NCBI GenBank assembly: GCA_032622095.1
Contig: CP136062.1
Coordinates: 228,238,578 to 228,302,577, forward strand
Source of the DNA: Siphonodentalium dalli
Lineage: Eukaryota > Mollusca > Scaphopoda > Gadilida > Siphonodentaliidae
Direction: 5' to 3'
Length of the DNA stretch: 64,000 nt
The position numbers were made by a program, and so were the translations under genes. This document shows, one piece after another, positions 26,983-40,142 of the stretch; position 1 is the stretch's first letter, and each line of letters begins with the position of its first letter. Under the pieces are notes generated by a model, which had not been told where the DNA came from, made no database searches, and worked only from the letters and a program-made list of their open reading frames with translations.

Positions 26983-28198
26983 ACTTCCTACAAGGAAACC
27001 TCAAACGCTGTTCACGAGAACTTAGGAAAACCAATTACATTTTCATCACACAAGTCAGATCCAACGTAGACCATCTGGGACCCGTTCCACCAAAGCGACA
27101 TCGACAAAGTAGAGCAGCAAGATTTATAAAACAGGACTGCAGAAGCACACAGGAGCGGTTACCGACTTTCTAGCAGATCACAAACAACCATCACTGGCAA
27201 AACGGAGAAACAACAAACATATTTCTGTACAAGGTGGCCCAGCAATCCCCGATCAAGTCTATACGAAACCCTGCATGAAGGGAACGCGCAACAACAACAA
27301 AATCCAACCGGTTACTAACTAAGTCAGATCCCGTCACACCTAATAAGGAACAATAGAAGGCGCTACATACTATCACCGAACATCGACACCAAGGAGTACC
27401 AGAACGCGGATATGTATAGGAATCAGGGAGCTAAATGTGTTCTAGAGTTGGGGAGCGAGTACACCGTGGAACCCTAAAGGTGAAGGTAACTGAAGAATGA
27501 CCTTCACCTGATACATGCGACACGTTATTAAAGGATGACATCGCGTTTATTTGATTTGTACATAATATCTAAATAATTTAAACTGGTGAATGAATGGGGG
27601 AACGGATTTTTGTGAGCGGGAAATGTATTTAACTAGCTGTTGTAGATCTGGGTTTTTCCAGATCAAATTTGGCTGTGAGATAGCCCTGTCGTACACTTGG
27701 GGATTTATTTTAAAAAGTAAACACATGACCTATGATTTTTCTTGCATTTTCGTGATCGACTGGTGTCAATCTAGCTGGGTAAACATCACTGGTATGGCCT
27801 GCAGGCTTCAATTCGGCGAATTTGGCCGAAACGTTAACACTGTCGCCTATGGGAAACCATTTAGTTCCGTGATTCCTATAAGAACAATCAGTGACGTGAA
27901 CAAAATGGAAGAGGAGTTTTGGATTACTGCGGTTGGGTGGAGGAACTGCGGAACGATTTGGACGCTAACATCTAGCGCACTCCTTCTCGTCGTGATAAAC
28001 GCCTGTATTGGTTTATACGACGAACCAATCCAGATCCAGAAGAAGCCACGTTTCCGAGAATTAGAACAAAGAGAACTGAAACGGAAAAAAGGGATCAGAA
28101 AGTGAGAATTGGCAGACCCGTATATATGATCGATTACACCGGTACGGGTTTCCCAGAAAGCCTCTAGTTTTCGAGATACCCTGCATGACCGAGCCATT
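26983..28198 (+). repeat. 3' part of a macrosatellite unit right of the gap
   Basis: It resumes inside the RT relic at the sequence encoding NFLQGNLKRC; the relic continues to about 27473. Open frame 27590-28105. Diagnostic bases T at 27041 and G at 27651, so it belongs to the right-hand variant group. Confidence 0.93.
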
Positions 28199-31185
28199 GG
28201 GGGGGGGGGGGGGGGGTTATGGTAAAATATAGTGAAAATTCTAATATTAATATTCAAGCCTGCAAATAGTGTGTCTGTCATATGCAGAACGAGGTCCCCC
28301 CATAGAGTGAATTTAGTGACTTTATCTCGAACGGCGGGATATTGTCACCAAATTCAGCCTCTGTGGACCTCATTCTGTTTTGGTCCCAACTTCTGGGAAA
28401 TTTCTTATAATAGTCTCAGATATTTTTTATCATCATTTTTAGTTACTTTTCCCCTTCTGGGAAGTTTCTCTATTTCCTAATTTGCAGAAGATAAAATGCA
28501 CAATCGAGGTGATTAATTGGTGAATTTTACCAACTTCAACTGGAGATTGAAGATCAATCTGATCCTAGGTCTCCCATAGCAGTTGAGGCCCAAGCAGAAT
28601 GTGGTTCCCAAAGGGTGAATTTTGTTATGCTAGCCCGCCATGTGGGAAATTGACAAACTAAATATAAAAGAAGGAATAGAAAAGCTGCTGAGAAAACTAA
28701 ATTCACACTCTGGGGACCTCATTCTGCTTAGCTAGCATCATCTTCTCTGGAGAGTGTATTATCAAATTTCTATAGAAACTTCTTCGTATGCAATGTAGAT
28801 TATATTTCTTATTTAGTTTAATTTCTCTATATCCCCAAATTGGCAGACGACACATTGCATAATCGAGGTTCCCAATGGGTGTACATCACAATATTCACCA
28901 TTTGGAAACTTCAATCTGAGTCTATGTCTCCCATAGCAGAATGAGGTCCCCAGAGGGTGAATTTAGTTATGCTAGTCCGATATCCGGGATAACGCCACTA
29001 TATTCACCCTCCGGGGGACCCAATTCTGCAAATGACAGGTACACTAAACTCACGCTTGCTATCATCACCGTTGACGTCATGAAGTCATTCGGCAACAACA
29101 CCATAGACTAAAAATCCTTCCTTCATCTATGACAACACCCAGGTCGACGTAGCAATACTTGACTTCTCAAAAGCTTTTTATATAGTGCCCCATCGTAAAC
29201 TGCTCCACAAATTAGAACACTACGGTATCCATGGGAACCTGCTGGCTTAGCTGAGATCTTTCCTGATGGACCGGAAGATGAGAGTGGTTGTAGATGGTAA
29301 TTAAATCATCATAACGAGTACACGTCACGTTGGAATCTGGAGTACGACGTAGGGGGCCCCGAAACTGATCATTGTACAAGGATCAGTTTTAGGACCCCTA
29401 TACTTTTCCTTTGCCACATCAATAATCTACCAGACAACATCCGCTCAAACGGAAGACTACAGTAATGCTCTAAATAATCGACTCCTTAATCACAGCAGAA
29501 TTATGGGTAACTTTTCAGGATTTAGTCGGAAATATGGCTTGTTGCCATTCATAGGAAAGCTCTCGGGGGAGCTTTCCGATGAATGGCAACAATCCATATT
29601 TCCGACTAAATCCTGAAAAGTTACCCATAATTCTGCTGTGGTTAAGGAGTCGATTATTTAGAGCATTGCTGTACATGTATTCCGACGACTGACCTCTGTA
29701 CAGGGAAATTCGATCTTTCAACGACCACCCGAAACTCCAAGAAGACCTTCAATCACTCGGTAAATGGACAAACACACGCGGAATGTCATTCAACACCATC
29801 ACCATGACAACCAATAAATCGACAACCTTCTGCTATTCGCTAAATAATGACTTATTCATGATTAAAGGACGTAGCTGAACACCCGTACATTGGAGTCATG
29901 ATGTCCAATGATCTCCAATAACATGTAATGGAGCAAACACATCGGGAACATCACAAACAAGCACCCTAAACTTCCTACAAGGAAACCTCAAACGCTGTTC
30001 ACGAGAACTTAGGAAAACCAATTACATTTTCATCACACAAGTCAGATCCAACGTAGACCATCTGGGACCCGTTCCACCAAAGCGACATCGACAAAGTAGA
30101 GCAGCAAGATTTATAAAACAGGACTGCAGAAGCACACAGGAGCGGTTACCGACTTTCTAGCAGATCACAAACAACCATCACTGGCAAAACGGAGAAACAA
30201 CAAACATATTTCTGTACAAGGTGGCCCAGCAATCCCCGATCAAGTCTATACGAAACCCTGCATGAAGGGAACGCGCAACAACAACAAAATCCAACCGGTT
30301 ACTAACTAAGTCAGATCCCGTCACACCTAATAAGGAACAATAGAAGGCGCTACATACTATCACCGAACATCGACACCAAGGAGTACCAGAACGCGGATAT
30401 GTATAGGAATCAGGGAGCTAAATGTGTTCTAGAGTTGGGGAGCGAGTACACCGTGGAACCCTAAAGGTGAAGGTAACTGAAGAATGACCTTCACCTGATA
30501 CATGCGACACGTTATTAAAGGATGACATCGCGTTTATTTGATTTGTACATAATATCTAAATAATTTAAACTGGTGAATGAATGGGGGAACGGATTTTTGT
30601 GAGCGGGAAATGTATTTAACTAGCTGTTGTAGATCTGGGTTTTTCCAGATCAAATTTGGCTGTGAGATAGCCCTGTCGTACACTTGGGGATTTATTTTAA
30701 AAAGTAAACACATGACCTATGATTTTTCTTGCATTTTCGTGATCGACTGGTGTCAATCTAGCTGGGTAAACATCACTGGTATGGCCTGCAGGCTTCAATT
30801 CGGCGAATTTGGCCGAAACGTTAACACTGTCGCCTATGGGAAACCATTTAGTTCCGTGATTCCTATAAGAACAATCAGTGACGTGAACAAAATGGAAGAG
30901 GAGTTTTGGATTACTGCGGTTGGGTGGAGGAACTGCGGAACGATTTGGACGCTAACATCTAGCGCACTCCTTCTCGTCGTGATAAACGCCTGTATTGGTT
31001 TATACGACGAACCAATCCAGATCCAGAAGAAGCCACGTTTCCGAGAATTAGAACAAAGAGAACTGAAACGGAAAAAAGGGATCAGAAAGTGAGAATTGGC
31101 AGACCCGTATATATGATCGATTACACCGGTACGGGTTTCCCAGAAAGCCTCTAGTTTTCGAGATACCCTGCATGACCGAGCCATT
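28199..31185 (+). repeat. Macrosatellite unit 10
   Basis: 18 G. RT relic 29042-30460, open frame 30577-31092. Diagnostic bases T at 28643, T at 30028, G at 30638. Confidence 0.95.
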
Positions 31186-34171
31186 GGGGGGGGGGGGGGG
31201 GGTTATGGTAAAATATAGTGAAAATTCTAATATTAATATTCAAGCCTGCAAATAGTGTGTCTGTCATATGCAGAACGAGGTCCCCCCATAGAGTGAATTT
31301 AGTGACTTTATCTCGAACGGCGGGATATTGTCACCAAATTCAGCCTCTGTGGACCTCATTCTGTTTTGGTCCCAACTTCTGGGAAATTTCTTATAATAGT
31401 CTCAGATATTTTTTATCATCATTTTTAGTTACTTTTCCCCTTCTGGGAAGTTTCTCTATTTCCTAATTTGCAGAAGATAAAATGCACAATCGAGGTGATT
31501 AATTGGTGAATTTTACCAACTTCAACTGGAGATTGAAGATCAATCTGATCCTAGGTCTCCCATAGCAGTTGAGGCCCAAGCAGAATGTGGTTCCCAAAGG
31601 GTGAATTTTGTTATGCTAGCCCGCCATGTGGGAAATTGACAAACTAAATATAAAAGAAGGAATAGAAAAGCTGCTGAGAAAACTAAATTCACACTCTGGG
31701 GACCTCATTCTGCTTAGCTAGCATCATCTTCTCTGGAGAGTGTATTATCAAATTTCTATAGAAACTTCTTCGTATGCAATGTAGATTATATTTCTTATTT
31801 AGTTTAATTTCTCTATATCCCCAAATTGGCAGACGACACATTGCATAATCGAGGTTCCCAATGGGTGTACATCACAATATTCACCATTTGGAAACTTCAA
31901 TCTGAGTCTATGTCTCCCATAGCAGAATGAGGTCCCCAGAGGGTGAATTTAGTTATGCTAGTCCGATATCCGGGATAACGCCACTATATTCACCCTCCGG
32001 GGGACCCAATTCTGCAAATGACAGGTACACTAAACTCACGCTTGCTATCATCACCGTTGACGTCATGAAGTCATTCGGCAACAACACCATAGACTAAAAA
32101 TCCTTCCTTCATCTATGACAACACCCAGGTCGACGTAGCAATACTTGACTTCTCAAAAGCTTTTTATATAGTGCCCCATCGTAAACTGCTCCACAAATTA
32201 GAACACTACGGTATCCATGGGAACCTGCTGGCTTAGCTGAGATCTTTCCTGATGGACCGGAAGATGAGAGTGGTTGTAGATGGTAATTAAATCATCATAA
32301 CGAGTACACGTCACGTTGGAATCTGGAGTACGACGTAGGGGGCCCCGAAACTGATCATTGTACAAGGATCAGTTTTAGGACCCCTATACTTTTCCTTTGC
32401 CACATCAATAATCTACCAGACAACATCCGCTCAAACGGAAGACTACAGTAATGCTCTAAATAATCGACTCCTTAATCACAGCAGAATTATGGGTAACTTT
32501 TCAGGATTTAGTCGGAAATATGGCTTGTTGCCATTCATAGGAAAGCTCTCGGGGGAGCTTTCCGATGAATGGCAACAATCCATATTTCCGACTAAATCCT
32601 GAAAAGTTACCCATAATTCTGCTGTGGTTAAGGAGTCGATTATTTAGAGCATTGCTGTACATGTATTCCGACGACTGACCTCTGTACAGGGAAATTCGAT
32701 CTTTCAACGACCACCCGAAACTCCAAGAAGACCTTCAATCACTCGGTAAATGGACAAACACACGCGGAATGTCATTCAACACCATCACCATGACAACCAA
32801 TAAATCGACAACCTTCTGCTATTCGCTAAATAATGACTTATTCATGATTAAAGGACGTAGCTGAACACCCGTACATTGGAGTCATGATGTCCAATGATCT
32901 CCAATAACATGTAATGGAGCAAACACATCGGGAACATCACAAACAAGCACCCTAAACTTCCTACAAGGAAACCTCAAACGCTGTTCACGAGAACTTAGGA
33001 AAACCAATTACATTTTCATCACACAAGTCAGATCCAACGTAGACCATCTGGGACCCGTTCCACCAAAGCGACATCGACAAAGTAGAGCAGCAAGATTTAT
33101 AAAACAGGACTGCAGAAGCACACAGGAGCGGTTACCGACTTTCTAGCAGATCACAAACAACCATCACTGGCAAAACGGAGAAACAACAAACATATTTCTG
33201 TACAAGGTGGCCCAGCAATCCCCGATCAAGTCTATACGAAACCCTGCATGAAGGGAACGCGCAACAACAACAAAATCCAACCGGTTACTAACTAAGTCAG
33301 ATCCCGTCACACCTAATAAGGAACAATAGAAGGCGCTACATACTATCACCGAACATCGACACCAAGGAGTACCAGAACGCGGATATGTATAGGAATCAGG
33401 GAGCTAAATGTGTTCTAGAGTTGGGGAGCGAGTACACCGTGGAACCCTAAAGGTGAAGGTAACTGAAGAATGACCTTCACCTGATACATGCGACACGTTA
33501 TTAAAGGATGACATCGCGTTTATTTGATTTGTACATAATATCTAAATAATTTAAACTGGTGAATGAATGGGGGAACGGATTTTTGTGAGCGGGAAATGTA
33601 TTTAACTAGCTGTTGTAGATCTGGGTTTTTCCAGATCAAATTTGGCTGTGAGATAGCCCTGTCGTACACTTGGGGATTTATTTTAAAAAGTAAACACATG
33701 ACCTATGATTTTTCTTGCATTTTCGTGATCGACTGGTGTCAATCTAGCTGGGTAAACATCACTGGTATGGCCTGCAGGCTTCAATTCGGCGAATTTGGCC
33801 GAAACGTTAACACTGTCGCCTATGGGAAACCATTTAGTTCCGTGATTCCTATAAGAACAATCAGTGACGTGAACAAAATGGAAGAGGAGTTTTGGATTAC
33901 TGCGGTTGGGTGGCGGAACTGCGGAACGATTTGGACGCTAACATCTAGCGCACTCCTTCTCGTCGTGATAAACGCCTGTATTGGTTTATACGACGAACCA
34001 ATCCAGATCCAGAAGAAGCCACGTTTCCGAGAATTAGAACAAAGAGAACTGAAACGGAAAAAAGGGATCAGAAAGTGAGAATTGGCAGACCCGTATATAT
34101 GATCGATTACACCGGTACGGGTTTCCCAGAAAGCCTCTAGTTTTCGAGATACCCTGCATGACCGAGCCATT
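31186..34171 (+). repeat. Macrosatellite unit 11
   Basis: 17 G. RT relic 32028-33446, open frame 33563-34078. Diagnostic bases T at 31629, T at 33014, G at 33624. A private C at 33914 is synonymous in the open frame (AGG to CGG). Confidence 0.95.
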
Positions 34172-37157
34172 GGGGGGGGGGGGGGGGGTTATGGTAAAAT
34201 ATAGTGAAAATTCTAATATTAATATTCAAGCCTGCAAATAGTGTGTCTGTCATATGCAGAACGAGGTCCCCCCATAGAGTGAATTTAGTGACTTTATCTC
34301 GAACGGCGGGATATTGTCACCAAATTCAGCCTCTGTGGACCTCATTCTGTTTTGGTCCCAACTTCTGGGAAATTTCTTATAATAGTCTCAGATATTTTTT
34401 ATCATCATTTTTAGTTACTTTTCCCCTTCTGGGAAGTTTCTCTATTTCCTAATTTGCAGAAGATAAAATGCACAATCGAGGTGATTAATTGGTGAATTTT
34501 ACCAACTTCAACTGGAGATTGAAGATCAATCTGATCCTAGGTCTCCCATAGCAGTTGAGGCCCAAGCAGAATGTGGTTCCCAAAGGGTGAATTTTGTTAT
34601 GCTAGCCCGCCATGTGGGAAATTGACAAACTAAATATAAAAGAAGGAATAGAAAAGCTGCTGAGAAAACTAAATTCACACTCTGGGGACCTCATTCTGCT
34701 TAGCTAGCATCATCTTCTCTGGAGAGTGTATTATCAAATTTCTATAGAAAGTTCTTCGTATGCAATGTAGATTATATTTCTTATTTAGTTTAATTTCTCT
34801 ATATCCCCAAATTGGCAGACGACACATTGCATAATCGAGGTTCCCAATGGGTGTACATCACAATATTCACCATTTGGAAACTTCAATCTGAGTCTATGTC
34901 TCCCATAGCAGAATGAGGTCCCCAGAGGGTGAATTTAGTTATGCTAGTCCGATATCCGGGATAACGCCACTATATTCACCCTCCGGGGGACCCAATTCTG
35001 CAAATGACAGGTACACTAAACTCACGCTTGCTATCATCACCGTTGACGTCATGAAGTCATTCGGCAACAACACCATAGACTAAAAATCCTTCCTTCATCT
35101 ATGACAACACCCAGGTCGACGTAGCAATACTTGACTTCTCAAAAGCTTTTTATATAGTGCCCCATCGTAAACTGCTCCACAAATTAGAACACTACGGTAT
35201 CCATGGGAACCTGCTGGCTTAGCTGAGATCTTTCCTGATGGACCGGAAGATGAGAGTGGTTGTAGATGGTAATTAAATCATCATAACGAGTACACGTCAC
35301 GTTGGAATCTGGAGTACGACGTAGGGGGCCCCGAAACTGATCATTGTACAAGGATCAGTTTTAGGACCCCTATACTTTTCCTTTGCCACATCAATAATCT
35401 ACCAGACAACATCCGCTCAAACGGAAGACTACAGTAATGCTCTAAATAATCGACTCCTTAATCACAGCAGAATTATGGGTAACTTTTCAGGATTTAGTCG
35501 GAAATATGGCTTGTTGCCATTCATAGGAAAGCTCTCGGGGGAGCTTTCCGATGAATGGCAACAATCCATATTTCCGACTAAATCCTGAAAAGTTACCCAT
35601 AATTCTGCTGTGGTTAAGGAGTCGATTATTTAGAGCATTGCTGTACATGTATTCCGACGACTGACCTCTGTACAGGGAAATTCGATCTTTCAACGACCAC
35701 CCGAAACTCCAAGAAGACCTTCAATCACTCGGTAAATGGACAAACACACGCGGAATGTCATTCAACACCATCACCATGACAACCAATAAATCGACAACCT
35801 TCTGCTATTCGCTAAATAATGACTTATTCATGATTAAAGGACGTAGCTGAACACCCGTACATTGGAGTCATGATGTCCAATGATCTCCAATAACATGTAA
35901 TGGAGCAAACACATCGGGAACATCACAAACAAGCACCCTAAACTTCCTACAAGGAAACCTCAAACGCTGTTCACGAGAACTTAGGAAAACCAATTACATT
36001 TTCATCACACAAGTCAGATCCAACGTAGACCATCTGGGACCCGTTCCACCAAAGCGACATCGACAAAGTAGAGCAGCAAGATTTATAAAACAGGACTGCA
36101 GAAGCACACAGGAGCGGTTACCGACTTTCTAGCAGATCACAAACAACCATCACTGGCAAAACGGAGAAACAACAAACATATTTCTGTACAAGGTGGCCCA
36201 GCAATCCCCGATCAAGTCTATACGAAACCCTGCATGAAGGGAACGCGCAACAACAACAAAATCCAACCGGTTACTAACTAAGTCAGATCCCGTCACACCT
36301 AATAAGGAACAATAGAAGGCGCTACATACTATCACCGAACATCGACACCAAGGAGTACCAGAACGCGGATATGTATAGGAATCAGGGAGCTAAATGTGTT
36401 CTAGAGTTGGGGAGCGAGTACACCGTGGAACCCTAAAGGTGAAGGTAACTGAAGAATGACCTTCACCTGATACATGCGACACGTTATTAAAGGATGACAT
36501 CGCGTTTATTTGATTTGTACATAATATCTAAATAATTTAAACTGGTGAATGAATGGGGGAACGGATTTTTGTGAGCGGGAAATGTATTTAACTAGCTGTT
36601 GTAGATCTGGGTTTTTCCAGATCAAATTTGGCTGTGAGATAGCCCTGTCGTACACTTGGGGATTTATTTTAAAAAGTAAACACATGACCTATGATTTTTC
36701 TTGCATTTTCGTGATCGACTGGTGTCAATCTAGCTGGGTAAACATCACTGGTATGGCCTGCAGGCTTCAATTCGGCGAATTTGGCCGAAACGTTAACACT
36801 GTCGCCTATGGGAAACCATTTAGTTCCGTGATTCCTATAAGAACAATCAGTGACGTGAACAAAATGGAAGAGGAGTTTTGGATTACTGCGGTTGGGTGGA
36901 GGAACTGCGGAACGATTTGGACGCTAACATCTAGCGCACTCCTTCTCGTCGTGATAAACGCCTGTATTGGTTTATACGACGAACCAATCCAGATCCAGAA
37001 GAAGCCACGTTTCCGAGAATTAGAACAAAGAGAACTGAAACGGAAAAAAGGGATCAGAAAGTGAGAATTGGCAGACCCGTATATATGATCGATTACACCG
37101 GTACGGGTTTCCCAGAAAGCCTCTAGTTTTCGAGATACCCTGCATGACCGAGCCATT
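34172..37157 (+). repeat. Macrosatellite unit 12
   Basis: 17 G. RT relic 35014-36432, open frame 36549-37064. Diagnostic bases T at 34615, T at 36000, G at 36610. A private G replaces C at 34751. Confidence 0.95.
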
Positions 37158-40142
37158 GGGGGGGGGGGGGGGGTTATGGTAAAATATAGTGAAAATTCTA
37201 ATATTAATATTCAAGCCTGCAAATAGTGTGTCTGTCATATGCAGAACGAGGTCCCCCCATAGAGTGAATTTAGTGACTTTATCTCGAACGGCGGGATATT
37301 GTCACCAAATTCAGCCTCTGTGGACCTCATTCTGTTTTGGTCCCAACTTCTGGGAAATTTCTTATAATAGTCTCAGATATTTTTTATCATCATTTTTAGT
37401 TACTTTTCCCCTTCTGGGAAGTTTCTCTATTTCCTAATTTGCAGAAGATAAAATGCACAATCGAGGTGATTAATTGGTGAATTTTACCAACTTCAACTGG
37501 AGATTGAAGATCAATCTGATCCTAGGTCTCCCATAGCAGTTGAGGCCCAAGCAGAATGTGGTTCCCAAAGGGTGAATTTTGTTATGCTAGCCCGCCATGT
37601 GGGAAATTGACAAACTAAATATAAAAGAAGGAATAGAAAAGCTGCTGAGAAAACTAAATTCACACTCTGGGGACCTCATTCTGCTTAGCTAGCATCATCT
37701 TCTCTGGAGAGTGTATTATCAAATTTCTATAGAAACTTCTTCGTATGCAATGTAGATTATATTTCTTATTTAGTTTAATTTCTCTATATCCCCAAATTGG
37801 CAGACGACACATTGCATAATCGAGGTTCCCAATGGGTGTACATCACAATATTCACCATTTGGAAACTTCAATCTGAGTCTATGTCTCCCATAGCAGAATG
37901 AGGTCCCCAGAGGGTGAATTTAGTTATGCTAGTCCGATATCCGGGATAACGCCACTATATTCACCCTCCGGGGGACCCAATTCTGCAAATGACAGGTACA
38001 CTAAACTCACGCTTGCTATCATCACCGTTGACGTCATGAAGTCATTCGGCAACAACACCATAGACTAAAAATCCTTCCTTCATCTATGACAACACCCAGG
38101 TCGACGTAGCAATACTTGACTTCTCAAAAGCTTTTTATATAGTGCCCCATCGTAAACTGCTCCACAAATTAGAACACTACGGTATCCATGGGAACCTGCT
38201 GGCTTAGCTGAGATCTTTCCTGATGGACCGGAAGATGAGAGTGGTTGTAGATGGTAATTAAATCATCATAACGAGTACACGTCACGTTGGAATCTGGAGT
38301 ACGACGTAGGGGGCCCCGAAACTGATCATTGTACAAGGATCAGTTTTAGGACCCCTATACTTTTCCTTTGCCACATCAATAATCTACCAGACAACATCCG
38401 CTCAAACGGAAGACTACAGTAATGCTCTAAATAATCGACTCCTTAATCACAGCAGAATTATGGGTAACTTTTCAGGATTTAGTCGGAAATATGGCTTGTT
38501 GCCATTCATAGGAAAGCTCTCGGGGGAGCTTTCCGATGAATGGCAACAATCCATATTTCCGACTAAATCCTGAAAAGTTACCCATAATTCTGCTGTGGTT
38601 AAGGAGTCGATTATTTAGAGCATTGCTGTACATGTATTCCGACGACTGACCTCTGTACAGGGAAATTCGATCTTTCAACGACCACCCGAAACTCCAAGAA
38701 GACCTTCAATCACTCGGTAAATGGACAAACACACGCGGAATGTCATTCAACACCATCACCATGACAACCAATAAATCGACAACCTTCTGCTATTCGCTAA
38801 ATAATGACTTATTCATGATTAAAGGACGTAGCTGAACACCCGTACATTGGAGTCATGATGTCCAATGATCTCCAATAACATGTAATGGAGCAAACACATC
38901 GGGAACATCACAAACAAGCACCCTAAACTTCCTACAAGGAAACCTCAAACGCTGTTCACGAGAACTTAGGAAAACCAATTACATGTTCATCACACAAGTC
39001 AGATCCAACGTAGACCATCTGGGACCCGTTCCACCAAAGCGACATCGACAAAGTAGAGCAGCAAGATTTATAAAACAGGACTGCAGAAGCACACAGGAGC
39101 GGTTACCGACTTTCTAGCAGATCACAAACAACCATCACTGGCAAAACGGAGAAACAACAAACATATTTCTGTACAAGGTGGCCCAGCAATCCCCGATCAA
39201 GTCTATACGAAACCCTGCATGAAGGGAACGCGCAACAACAACAAAATCCAACCGGTTACTAACTAAGTCAGATCCCGTCACACCTAATAAGGAACAATAG
39301 AAGGCGCTACATACTATCACCGAACATCGACACCAAGGAGTACCAGAACGCGGATATGTATAGGAATCAGGGAGCTAAATGTGTTCTAGAGTTGGGGAGC
39401 GAGTACACCGTGGAACCCTAAAGGTGAAGGTAACTGAAGAATGACCTTCACCTGATACATGCGACACGTTATTAAAGGATGACATCGCGTTTATTTGATT
39501 TGTACATAATATCTAAATAATTTAAACTGGTGAATGAATGGGGGAACGGATTTTTGTGAGCGGGAAATGTATTTAACTAGCTGTTGTAGATCTGGGTTTT
39601 TCCAGATCAAATTTGGCTGTGAGATAGCCCTGTCGTACACTTGGGGATTTATTTTAAAAAGTAAACACATGACCTATGATTTTTCTTGCATTTTCGTGAT
39701 CGACTGGTGTCAATCTAGCTGGGTAAACATCACTGGTATGGCCTGCAGGCTTCAATTCGGCGAATTTGGCCGAAACGTTAACACTGTCGCCTATGGGAAA
39801 CCATTTAGTTCCGTGATTCCTATAAGAACAATCAGTGACGTGAACAAAATGGAAGAGGAGTTTTGGATTACTGCGGTTGGGTGGAGGAACTGCGGAACGA
39901 TTTGGACGCTAACATCTAGCGCACTCCTTCTCGTCGTGATAAACGCCTGTATTGGTTTATACGACGAACCAATCCAGATCCAGAAGAAGCCACGTTTCCG
40001 AGAATTAGAACAAAGAGAACTGAAACGGAAAAAAGGGATCAGAAAGTGAGAATTGGCAGACCCGTATATATGATCGATTACACCGGTACGGGTTTCCCAG
40101 AAAGCCTCTAGTTTTCGAGATACCCTGCATGACCGAGCCATT
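37158..40142 (+). repeat. Macrosatellite unit 13
   Basis: 16 G. RT relic 37999-39417, open frame 39534-40049. Diagnostic bases T at 37600, G at 38985, G at 39595. This combines the left-group G with the right-group G, a mosaic of the two groups. Confidence 0.95.

Noticed and set aside
26438-27173. Open frames reading through the N run (195 and 105 codons)
   Set aside because: They join two different unit positions through an unsized gap and are not real frames.
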